Shown here in pieces: positions 7,149 through 13,927 of a stretch of DNA of 25,722 bases (positions are counted from its first letter, which is position 1; every line of letters starts with the position of its first letter). The notes under the pieces are model-generated. The model was not told where the DNA came from. It saw only the letters and a program-made list of their open reading frames with translations, and searched no databases. A program made the position numbers and the translations under genes. The stretch covers positions 1-25,722 of the forward strand of contig CALWYM010000087.1 of NCBI GenBank assembly GCA_944385775.1, read 5' to 3'. Origin of the DNA: an uncultured Oscillospiraceae bacterium (GTDB lineage: Bacteria > Bacillota > Clostridia > Oscillospirales > Oscillospiraceae).

Positions 7149-9548
7149 TTATCTCAGCACCGCGCCCAGCTTCTCTTTCAGCTCGTCCAGCACGTTCTTC
7201 ATTACCTGCTCGGATATGGCGTCGGTCAATGTGCCTGTCTTGGAGCGCAGCGTCAGGCTGTACGCCGTGGATCGCTTGCCCTCCGGAATCCCGGCGCCCC
7301 GGTACTGGTCAAAAAACTCTACCTTTTCAAGCAGATCCCCGGCAGCATGACGTATCACCTTTTCAATCTGCCCCACCGTCACATTTACGTCGGCAACAAC
7401 GGCAAGGTCCCTGTTTACCGCAGGGTACCGGGGCAGCTCGTGATAGAGCTTTGAGGTATTGCGGCGCTCCATAACGGCTGAAAGTGAGATCTCGGCGCAG
7501 TAAAGGGGAATGTCACTGCCGAAGGTGGCCGCAACCTGCGGGTGGATCTGTCCCACAACGCCCACGGTCCTCTCCCCGGAGGTGATTTTGGCGCAGCGCC
7601 CCGGGTGGTAGGCAGCGTCCGTTGTAAGGGGCGAGAACTCGGCGTCCTCCACGCCGCAGTACGTCAGAACAGTTTCCACAGCGCCCTTTATCGTATAGAA
7701 ATCACAATCCCCACCATAGGCGCCCAAAGACAAAATCCGCTGCTCGTCGGCAAGGTCCCCATCTGTTTTCAGATAGATTTTTGCCGTTTCGTAAAGGTAA
7801 ACGGAATCGTTACGCAGCGCCCTGTTCCGGCAAAGGGTCTCTATCATGCTGGGCAGCGCTGAGGTACGCATGACTGATGTGTCCTCACCCAGGGGGTTTA
7901 GTATCTTAAACTGGTTGCGGAGAGGTGAATCCGCCGGAACACGTATCTTATCCAGCGCGGAGGGTGACACAAACGAATAGGTCAGTATCTCCGAATAGCC
8001 GCAGCTGCGGCACGCCTCCCCTACCTTCTTTTCCAGAAGCTCCTCGGCTGAGTAGCCCCCGATTGTTCCGCCGCCCTTCTGAAGCGTTGCGGGAATATTA
8101 TTGTAGCCGTAAAACCGGGCAACCTCCTCGGCAAGGTCACAAAGACGCTCCACGTCGCCTCTCCAGCTCGGCACGAAAACTGTGCTGCCCGTAACGGTAA
8201 AGTCAAGCTTTGTAAGGATTTTTACCATATCCTCCCGGGAAATGTCAGTGCCCAAAAGAGCGTTTATGGCGCCGGCGTCCAGCTCAACGGTGGTCTGAGG
8301 CTTTTTCCCCGGATATACGTCGATAACGCCGTCCACTACCTTGCCGCAGCCTAGCATTTCCACAAGCTCACAGGCACGGTTTACCGCGGTAAGGGTTGCT
8401 GTTATGTCAAGACCTTTCTCAAAACGTGACGATGAGTCGGTGCGGGTACCCAGCGCCATTGAGGTACGGCGGACGCTGGTACCGTTAAAATTCGCCGCCT
8501 CGAAAAGCACCCTGGCGGTATCGCCGATAATCTCGCTGTTTTCGCCGCCCATTACGCCGCCGACGCAGCAGGGCTTATGCTCGTCGCAGATACAGAGCAT
8601 GGAGGCTGTAAGGTCATGGGGCTTGCCGTCAAGAGTGGTAATGGTCTCCCCCTCTTTCGCGGTACGGACTACTATCTGTCCCCCGTCCACGCAGGAAAAG
8701 TCAAAGGCGTGCATTGGCTGACCGTATTCCAGCATGACATAGTTTGTGATGTCCACAATATTTGAAATAGGACGAAGTCCCCCGGCACGGAGCCTCTGGC
8801 GGAGCCACAGCGGGCTGGGAGCGATTTTCACGTCGGTGACCATACGGGCTGTGTACCGCGGGCAAAGCTCCGGATTTTCTATTTTTACCGATGCGAAGTC
8901 ATTTATATCTCCGCCGCTTCCCTTTACAACCGGTGTATGGAGTTTAAGCTCCCTGTCAAAGGTCGCCGCCGCCTCCCTGGCAAGACCGATTACCGAAAGG
9001 CAGTCCGGACGGTTAGGAGTAATCTCAAACTCAATCTGGCTGTCCCTGAGACCCAGAACAGGCAGCAGATCGTCGCCGGGCTGAATGTTCATTTCCCGAA
9101 GATCCGGGTCGGTATCCAAAATGAAAAGACCGTTTACAACGCTGTAAGGCCAGTCGTTATCGGAAAAGCCCAGCTCCTGATAGGAGCAGAGCATACCGCA
9201 GGAAAGCTCCCCCCGGAGATTTCCCGTTCTGATTGTCACGCCGCCGGGCAGTGTGGCGCCGTCCCGGGCCACCACCACAAGGTCGCCCTCCTTCTGGTTC
9301 TGGGCGCCGGTGACTATCTGTAACGGCTTATCCTCCCCCACGTCTACCTGGCAGACCCACATATGGTCGCTGTTCTGGTGACGTACCATTTTAACGATCC
9401 GTCCGGCGCATATGCCGCTTATCTCCTCCCCAGGGTGCTCCACCGTCTCCACCTTTGAGCCGGAAAGGGTCATGCCCTGGGCAAAGTCCTTATCTGATAT
9501 ATCCTTTACGTCAGTGAACTCACTGAGCCAATTTCTTGAAAGTCTCAT
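7149..9548 (-). CDS. pheT: Phenylalanyl-tRNA synthetase beta subunit
   Basis: The beta chain of the (alpha-beta)2 phenylalanyl-tRNA synthetase, which attaches phenylalanine to tRNA-Phe in the cytosol. The 799-residue length is normal for the bacterial type. Domain order is visible: an N-terminal EMAP/tRNA-binding fold at about 40-150 (ICAGRIV, VCQVDVG, NLRGELSCGMLCS), the B3/B4 editing region with EITPNRPDCLSVIGLARE and FEKGLD, a B5 DNA-binding-like domain, a catalytic-like domain (LNPLGEDTSVMRTSALPSM) and the C-terminal ferredoxin-fold anticodon-binding domain (YPAVNRDLAVV, FDQYRG). It starts 11 bases after the pheS stop with GGGGGAA upstream and shares the T-box control of pheS. Confidence 0.97.
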   Translation of the reverse strand: MRLSRNWLSEFTDVKDISDKDFAQGMTLSGSKVETVEHPGEEISGICAGRIVKMVRHQNSDHMWVCQVDVGEDKPLQIVTGAQNQKEGDLVVVARDGATLPGGVTIRTGNLRGELSCGMLCSYQELGFSDNDWPYSVVNGLFILDTDPDLREMNIQPGDDLLPVLGLRDSQIEFEITPNRPDCLSVIGLAREAAATFDRELKLHTPVVKGSGGDINDFASVKIENPELCPRYTARMVTDVKIAPSPLWLRQRLRAGGLRPISNIVDITNYVMLEYGQPMHAFDFSCVDGGQIVVRTAKEGETITTLDGKPHDLTASMLCICDEHKPCCVGGVMGGENSEIIGDTARVLFEAANFNGTSVRRTSMALGTRTDSSSRFEKGLDITATLTAVNRACELVEMLGCGKVVDGVIDVYPGKKPQTTVELDAGAINALLGTDISREDMVKILTKLDFTVTGSTVFVPSWRGDVERLCDLAEEVARFYGYNNIPATLQKGGGTIGGYSAEELLEKKVGEACRSCGYSEILTYSFVSPSALDKIRVPADSPLRNQFKILNPLGEDTSVMRTSALPSMIETLCRNRALRNDSVYLYETAKIYLKTDGDLADEQRILSLGAYGGDCDFYTIKGAVETVLTYCGVEDAEFSPLTTDAAYHPGRCAKITSGERTVGVVGQIHPQVAATFGSDIPLYCAEISLSAVMERRNTSKLYHELPRYPAVNRDLAVVADVNVTVGQIEKVIRHAAGDLLEKVEFFDQYRGAGIPEGKRSTAYSLTLRSKTGTLTDAISEQVMKNVLDELKEKLGAVLR

Positions 9549-9559
9549 TGTTTTCCCCC

Positions 9560-10585
9560 TTAAAACTGCTCCAGGAATCGAATATTGTTCTCAAAAATCA
9601 GGCGCATATCGGTTATGTTGAACCGGCGCATGGCCATGCGCTCAAGACCGATACCAAATGCCCAGCCGCTGTAAACCTCCGGGTCGATACCGCTCATTTC
9701 CAGAACTCTCGGGTGTACCATACCGGCGCCCAGAAGCTCTATCCAGCCCTCGCCCTTGCATACCCGGCAGCCTACGCCGCCGCACTCGTGGCACTGTACG
9801 TCAAGCTCGCAGCTAGGCTCCGTAAACGGGAAGTGGTGGGGACGGAACCTCGTCTTTGTGCCCTTGCCGTAAAGCGACTCCACCACAGTATTAAGCGTAC
9901 CCTTCAAATCAGCCATTGTAATGCCCTTGTCAATGACAAGTCCCTCAATCTGGTGGAACATGGGGGAGTGGGTGGCGTCCACCTCGTCCTTTCTGTAAAC
10001 ACGCCCCGGGGCAACCACCCTGATAGGCGGCTTTCTCGTCTCCATGGCGTGGACCTGCATGGGGCTTGTCTGGCTTCTCAGCATAACCCGGCTGTCGGTA
10101 TCAAAATAAAATGTATCGCTCCAGTCACGGCTCGGGTGACCCTCGGGAGCGTTGAGCCTGTCAAAATTATACTCCGCAAGCTCTATTTCCGGCCCGTCAA
10201 TTATGTCAAAGCCCATGCCTACAAAAATCTCCTTGACCTGGTCAAGAGCTATATACATCGGGTGACGGTGACCCAGATTTACCTTCTTTCCCGGAATTGT
10301 GACGTCAATGGTCTCCTCCTCAAGGCGCTTCTCCATCGCCTTTTCCTCAAGGTCCTTTTTTACCTCGCCAAGACAGGACTCAATGTCGGCGCGGACCTGA
10401 TTTGCCAGCTGCCCCATTACAGGACGCTCCTCCGCCGGAAGCTTTCCCATTTCACGGAGTATGGCCGTCATCTTTCCCTTCTTGCCCAGATAGCCCACAC
10501 GAAGCTCCTCCAGCTCATCAAGACTCCCAGCGTTTTTCAGCCTGGACAGAGCTTCTTCCCTCATTTTCTTCAGTTCTTCCTTCAT
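9560..10585 (-). CDS. pheS: Phenylalanyl-tRNA synthetase alpha subunit
   Basis: The catalytic alpha chain of phenylalanyl-tRNA synthetase. It has an N-terminal coiled-coil tRNA-binding arm (about residues 1-85, rich in Lys/Glu/Leu), then the class II motifs: motif 2 around RSQTSPMQVHAME and PGRVYRKDEVDATH, and motif 3 in GWAFGIGLERMAM. The phenylalanine pocket includes FPFTEPSCE. A Cys-rich CHECGGVGCRVCKGEGW segment is usual in Firmicutes PheS. I chose the ATG at 10585, giving 341 residues, because GGAGG sits five bases upstream. The longer TTG frame from 10597 would absorb that site. It is the first gene of the T-box-controlled pheST operon. Confidence 0.97.
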   Translation of the reverse strand: MKEELKKMREEALSRLKNAGSLDELEELRVGYLGKKGKMTAILREMGKLPAEERPVMGQLANQVRADIESCLGEVKKDLEEKAMEKRLEEETIDVTIPGKKVNLGHRHPMYIALDQVKEIFVGMGFDIIDGPEIELAEYNFDRLNAPEGHPSRDWSDTFYFDTDSRVMLRSQTSPMQVHAMETRKPPIRVVAPGRVYRKDEVDATHSPMFHQIEGLVIDKGITMADLKGTLNTVVESLYGKGTKTRFRPHHFPFTEPSCELDVQCHECGGVGCRVCKGEGWIELLGAGMVHPRVLEMSGIDPEVYSGWAFGIGLERMAMRRFNITDMRLIFENNIRFLEQF

Positions 10586-10638
10586 ATGCTCCTCCAAAAA
10601 AGTTTTACATTTGTAAAAGATAGTACAATTCAGGCAAC

Positions 10639-10676
10639 AAAAAAAGTCCTAACGCCCCATTGGGACGAAAGGACTT
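10639..10676 (-). terminator. T-box intrinsic terminator of pheST
   Basis: On the minus strand AAGTCCT (10670-10676 side) pairs with AGGACTT, extended by CGTCCC/GGGGCG around an AAT loop, and is followed by a run of seven T. It is mutually exclusive with the T-box antiterminator at 10674-10691. Confidence 0.9.
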
Positions 10677-10880
10677 TCGTGGTACCACCCAAATTCAGCG
10701 GAAAGCAAAGCTTAACCGCTCTCGATAAAAGGCCTGTAACGGTGCCATACCGCCGGTGATTGGCCGGAGCTCCGGGGCGAACCGGGCGGAGGCATTTCCG
10801 GAAGTCTTTCAGCCGGTGGACTTCCTCTCTTTCGGAACGCTTTTCCGTCATTTTCCCCATCTACGCCGTATTGCATTATG
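10639..10880 (-). ncRNA. T-box riboswitch leader, tRNA-Phe responsive
   Basis: The leader senses uncharged tRNA-Phe and lets transcription proceed into pheST when phenylalanyl-tRNA is scarce. The conserved T-box sequence TGGGTGGTACCACGAAAG is on the minus strand at 10674-10691, directly ahead of the terminator. Stem I contains GAAAGAGAGGAAGTCC at about 10822-10837. A candidate specifier UUC (Phe) lies at 10779-10781, within GGTTCGCC. The promoter is at 10886-10913. T-box identity is certain from the antiterminator. The specifier position is my reading and less certain. Confidence 0.92.
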
Positions 10881-10885
10881 GTGAC

Positions 10886-10913
10886 ATTTTACCACCATAT
10901 ATGATTTTGTCAA
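10886..10913 (-). promoter_or_regulatory. Promoter of the pheST T-box operon
   Basis: On the minus strand a perfect TTGACA (10908-10913) and TAAAAT (10886-10891) are separated by 16 bp, placing the transcript start at about 10880. Confidence 0.8.
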
Positions 10914-10922
10914 GGGGGAAAA

Positions 10923-11417
10923 TCAGCTCAAAGAGTAACTTCCCCGCACCAAAACCTTGGTACTTCCCGTACTTTTAATACCGTTTCCCTCGATAGTGAC
11001 AAGGTACATATGGTTTTGTGAAAGTGCCTTTGCGGAATCGGAAACAGCGGAGCCGTCAGTCTCGTCCACAAGCCGCGGCGAGTCGGGACCGTAGCTTTCC
11101 GCGGAGCCGATCCTGAGCATAATCTCAGTACCCACCTGACAGGTCATAATCTGCCCGTTTGTCATGGTGACAACGGTAAACTGGTCGGCGGCTGCCGAGC
11201 CCGAGACATTACCGCCCAGCTCACGGATACGCTGCTCAAGGGCGGACTTAAAGCTTGCGATAAGGTTTGGCGTCAGGGTATCGTCCAGGTAGCTTTTTGT
11301 GACAAGTGGGTCAGACTGGCTTCCGTAGGTACCCGCTCCCAAAGCCGTAAAGGCGATAACCGCCGTAAGCACCAGCACTGCCGCCGACACTGCCACAATC
11401 TTTTTCTTCAGTTTCAT
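10923..11417 (-). CDS. Exported hypothetical protein
   Basis: I do not recognise a named family. The 164-residue product has a lysine-rich start, one hydrophobic segment at about residues 7-27 (an uncleaved anchor or signal peptide), a short helical region (KSYLDDTLTP to EQRIRELGG) and a C-terminal beta-rich part (FTVVTMTNGQIMTCQVGTEI, MYLVTIEGNGIKSTG, VLVRGSYSL). It probably sits outside the membrane. I chose the ATG at 11417 because GGAGG lies eight bases upstream; the earlier in-frame ATG at 11432 includes that site. It follows the endoribonuclease gene across a 68-base gap containing a strong hairpin (11438-11480) and ends very close to the pheST promoter without a clear terminator. Confidence 0.75.
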   Translation of the reverse strand: MKLKKKIVAVSAAVLVLTAVIAFTALGAGTYGSQSDPLVTKSYLDDTLTPNLIASFKSALEQRIRELGGNVSGSAAADQFTVVTMTNGQIMTCQVGTEIMLRIGSAESYGPDSPRLVDETDGSAVSDSAKALSQNHMYLVTIEGNGIKSTGSTKVLVRGSYSLS

Positions 11418-11437
11418 ATGTATTTCCTCCATAACTG

Positions 11438-11480
11438 CTTCCCCCTTTCCCCGGTTTTGCCGGGAAAAAGACGGGGGAAG
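11438..11480. other. Large GC-rich hairpin between the endoribonuclease and the exported protein gene
   Basis: Outer arms CTTCCCCC (11438-11445) and GGGGGAAG (11473-11480) enclose a second pairing of TTCCCCGG with CCGGGAA. No T-run follows on the minus strand, so it looks more like a processing or stability element than a terminator. Confidence 0.45.
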
Positions 11481-11485
11481 TATTT

Positions 11486-11836
11486 TCAGTTCAGTCCAAA
11501 GGACACGGCGATTGCCGTATCGATTTTGTTCATGAGCTCATCGTCCACTCTGCCCATTTTCTCCCGCAGACGCTTTTTGTCAATAGTTCTTATCTGCTCC
11601 AAAAGCACTACGGAATCCTTTCTCAGGCCGAAGCTGTTGGCGTTAAGCTCAATGTGGGTCGGGAGCCTTGCCTTTCCCATCTGGGAAGTGATGGCGGCGG
11701 CGATAACCGTGGGACTGTGCTTGTTTCCCGTGTCGTTTTGCACAATAAGTACGGGGCGCAGCCCTCCCTGTTCGCTGCCCACCACCGGGCTAAGGTCCGC
11801 ATAGTAAATTTCTCCTCTTTTAACTGGGGTTAGCAC
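11486..11836 (-). CDS. endoA: EndoA/MazF-type endoribonuclease toxin
   Basis: A 116-residue PemK/MazF-family toxin, closely resembling Bacillus EndoA (NdoA), which cleaves mRNA at specific sites in the cytosol when not held by its antitoxin. Family hallmarks are VKRGEIYYADLSPVVGSEQG at the N-terminus, RPVLIVQNDTGN, then AAITSQMGKARLPTHIEL and VVLLEQIRTIDKKRL. The start is a GTG with GTGAGG just upstream. It follows alr as in Bacillus, but the antitoxin gene that normally separates the two is missing: only 180 bases lie between them. A TATAAT at 11857-11862 may give it a private promoter. The function of the toxin without a neighbouring antitoxin is open. Confidence 0.93.
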   Translation of the reverse strand: MLTPVKRGEIYYADLSPVVGSEQGGLRPVLIVQNDTGNKHSPTVIAAAITSQMGKARLPTHIELNANSFGLRKDSVVLLEQIRTIDKKRLREKMGRVDDELMNKIDTAIAVSFGLN

Positions 11837-12016
11837 AAAGCCTCACTCTCCGACAGATTATAGTAACCCTCGGTTTCTATGTAAAACCGGGTGTCAGCAT
11901 AAGCGTCAAACGCCCATGCTACTATAATTCTTTCACAGACCCATGGATTTTATACCGGGAAAGGCTTATTTTTTCCCGTAACCCATTGTATGCGAGGCTG
12001 TGTCCCGGGGTGAGCT
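11837..12016 (-). other. Gap between alr and endoA with no antitoxin gene
   Basis: On the minus strand this region carries a hairpin CGGGAAA/TTTCCCG (about 11957-11978), a TATAAT (11857-11862), and a start-less open frame reading AWAFDAYADTRFYIETEGYY that overlaps the endoA start. No MazE/EndoAI-like ORF fits. Confidence 0.5.
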
Positions 12017-13138
12017 TCAGCCCATATATACTCTCGGCACCCTTTTCGAAACGGAGCACATAAGCTCATAGGGAATAGTGCCGCCCTGCTCCGCCAGTTT
12101 TTCAAGGCTTCCGTGGGCGCCGAAAATCTCAATGTGGCTGTCTATGTTCACCTGGGGAAGGTCGGTAAGGTCAACCATGCACATATCCATACATATTTTG
12201 CCCCGCTGGGGCGCCATGCCGTAGGGAGTGTAAAAGCTGCACCTGTTTGAAAGTGACCTGAGAAGCCCGTCGGCGTAGCCCACAGGCAGCACTCCAAGGC
12301 GGCGGTGCCCTTCGGTGGTATATGTCCTGCCATAGCTTATGTCAATGCCGCCCTCATAGTGCTTTATGGTGGAGACGGTAGTTATAAGGCTCATTACCGG
12401 ACGAAGACCCAGCTTTCCGCCGTCGCCGTAGCCGTAGAGCAAAAGCCCCGGACGTACCATGTCAAGCGCCGTCTCCGGGTAATTTACCGTAGCGCCGCTG
12501 TTGGCGCAGTGACGTATCTCAAACTGGATTCCCAAATCAGAGAGAGCCTTTATCACGTCGGTAAAAAGCTTAAACTGACTCAGGGTGTACTTTCTGTTGT
12601 CCTCCCCCGGCTCGTCGCTGACGGAAAAATGGGTAAAAATCCCCTCGGCGTAAAGCCCCTCCATTTTAACGGACTTCGCCACATCGGAAACGCCGTTTTC
12701 AAAGTGATTTCCGGCGCAGAGAAAACCAAGCCTGCCCATACCCGTATCAAGCTTAATATGGATTTTAAGGGTGCCGCCTGATTTTTTTTTTTTTTTTGAA
12801 TACTCTGCCGCCTTGGCGTAGCAGGTGACCGTCTGGGTAATGTTGTTTTCAATAAGAATATCCGTGTACTGGCTGGGCGTGTGACCCAGAATCAAAACAG
12901 GCATTGATATGCCGTTCTGGCGAAGCTCCATCGCCTCGTCAAGACAGCTCACCGCCAGATAGTCCGCGCCAAGCTCGCAAAGCCGCCGTGATACGGAAAC
13001 GGCGCCGTGACCGTAGGCGTCCGCCTTTACAACCCCAAGAAACTTAACCTTTTCAGGAAGGCTTTTCCGTATGGCGTTGTAGTTATGCTCAATATTTGAA
13101 AGGCTGATTTCAGCCCAGGTTCTCTTTTGAAGATCCAT
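12017..13138 (-). CDS. alr: Alanine racemase
   Basis: A PLP enzyme that interconverts L- and D-alanine and supplies D-alanine for peptidoglycan. The 373-residue length is typical. The PLP lysine is Lys38 in VVKADAYGHG. The second catalytic base is the tyrosine in ISYGRTY, and other family motifs are HIKLDTGMGRLG, RHCANSGA, MVRPGLLLYG, LPVGYADG and the late CMDMCMVDLT. An unusual KKKKK tract before the HIKLDTGMGR motif is encoded by 16 consecutive A residues (T16 on the plus strand at 12782-12797), a slippage-prone site. It follows the lipoprotein gene by 17 bases and precedes endoA, the same order as in Bacillus. It probably shares the promoter at 13747-13775. Confidence 0.96.
   Translation of the reverse strand: MDLQKRTWAEISLSNIEHNYNAIRKSLPEKVKFLGVVKADAYGHGAVSVSRRLCELGADYLAVSCLDEAMELRQNGISMPVLILGHTPSQYTDILIENNITQTVTCYAKAAEYSKKKKKSGGTLKIHIKLDTGMGRLGFLCAGNHFENGVSDVAKSVKMEGLYAEGIFTHFSVSDEPGEDNRKYTLSQFKLFTDVIKALSDLGIQFEIRHCANSGATVNYPETALDMVRPGLLLYGYGDGGKLGLRPVMSLITTVSTIKHYEGGIDISYGRTYTTEGHRRLGVLPVGYADGLLRSLSNRCSFYTPYGMAPQRGKICMDMCMVDLTDLPQVNIDSHIEIFGAHGSLEKLAEQGGTIPYELMCSVSKRVPRVYMG
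12782..12797. repeat. 16-bp homopolymer (T on plus, A on coding strand) inside alr
   Basis: Sixteen uninterrupted T on the plus strand encode Ser-Lys5 in alr. Gain or loss of one base would put the rest of the gene out of frame. It may be a real contingency tract or a place where the assembly is unreliable. Confidence 0.95.
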
Positions 13139-13155
13139 AACCTTTCCTCGATATA

Positions 13156-13680
13156 TTAAAATTCAACCTCTTTAAAGGTCATTTCTATTTTCATTACGCC
13201 GTCCTCCCACACTTCCGCTCCTGTGGGCATACCGTCCTCCAGGGTAAAGGCGCCCCGAAGCTCGCCTCCGCCGGGAATGTCCATTGTCAAAATAACCTCG
13301 TCGCCGGACTGCTCAGCGCTTTTAAGATACCCCCGGGAAACCGTGGCTATGTAAAGAGGAACCGCGCCGGCAGGGGTGATTTCCAAAAGCTCCCCGGCAA
13401 AAACCTCCGCCCCGGACATAGACAGCGTAACGCCCTCTCCGTCAAAGCTTGCCGTAATCCCCGAAAGAGCCTCCGGCTCCAAAACAGTCACCGTGCCCTT
13501 CTGATAGCTCACGACAAAATTGTGTACGGCACCGCCGTAGTCCCACTTAATCTCAGCTACAAGCCTGCAATCCTCAATGGGTATGGCGTCCAGAATCGCC
13601 CTGCCCCTGTCCGTCGGCGAAACGCCGCAGGAACAAAGCACTAATACCGTTAAAAGCGCCCCGGATATAAGCCTTTTCAT
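13156..13680 (-). CDS. Lipoprotein at the ydcC/gerS position upstream of alr
   Basis: A 174-residue predicted lipoprotein. A hydrophobic signal (MKRLISGALLTVLVL) ends in the lipobox L-C-S-C, with lipidation expected at Cys18. The mature part is beta-rich with alternating hydrophobic residues (LVAEIKWDYGG, FVVSYQKGTVTVLEP, VILTMDIPGGGELRGAFTLEDG, MKIEMTFKEVEF), compatible with a LolA-like sheet. In Bacillus a LolA-like lipoprotein (ydcC) and in Clostridioides difficile the germination lipoprotein GerS sit directly before an alr gene, so position plus fold features suggest a relative. I cannot confirm homology without a search. The ATG at 13680 is preferred over the GTG at 13689 because GAGGTGA lies at the right distance. 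It is the first gene of the alr-endoA transcription unit. Confidence 0.7.
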   Translation of the reverse strand: MKRLISGALLTVLVLCSCGVSPTDRGRAILDAIPIEDCRLVAEIKWDYGGAVHNFVVSYQKGTVTVLEPEALSGITASFDGEGVTLSMSGAEVFAGELLEITPAGAVPLYIATVSRGYLKSAEQSGDEVILTMDIPGGGELRGAFTLEDGMPTGAEVWEDGVMKIEMTFKEVEF

Positions 13681-13746
13681 ATTCTTCACCTCGGAATAAT
13701 CTTCTGGCTTATCCTACGCTTTTTAAATTTAAAAAATACCTACTAT

Positions 13747-13775
13747 ATTATAATAGCTTTTTTTCCATTGTTCAA
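13747..13775 (-). promoter_or_regulatory. Promoter of the lipoprotein-alr-endoA unit
   Basis: On the minus strand TTGAAC (13770-13775), 17 bp, then a perfect TATAAT (13747-13752). Confidence 0.8.
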
Positions 13776-13806
13776 GTCACAATCGCTGCCATTTAATTAG
13801 TGCACT

Positions 13807-13838
13807 ATGCACAAAAAATATTATATGTTTTTGTGCAT
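13807..13838. promoter_or_regulatory. Long palindrome in the divergent alr-operon/glycerate kinase region
   Basis: A perfect 11-bp inverted repeat, ATGCACAAAAA and TTTTTGTGCAT, flanks a ten-base AT-rich centre. Its place between two divergent promoters suggests a dimeric regulator's operator. No regulator gene lies beside it. Confidence 0.5.
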
Positions 13839-13871
13839 AAGGTAAAGCCGCAAAGTTTTGGGGTACCCTTC

Positions 13872-13899
13872 TTGAAAAAATACAATTCTTTAGTAAAAT
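13872..13899 (+). promoter_or_regulatory. Promoter of the glycerate kinase gene
   Basis: On the plus strand TTGAAA (13872-13877), 16 bp, then TAAAAT (13894-13899), about 29 bases before the start codon. Confidence 0.65.
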
Positions 13900-13927
13900 T
13901 AGCTTATAGCATAAAAATGGAGGTAAT

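Noticed and set aside
9536..10759. 407-codon plus-strand frame opposite pheS and the T-box
   Set aside because: It runs antisense through pheS and the T-box leader. No motif or ribosome binding site supports it.
11830..11939. Open frame overlapping the endoA start as a possible antitoxin
   Set aside because: It has no ATG, GTG or TTG start before its last codons and overlaps a likely -10 element. Kept only as an observation.
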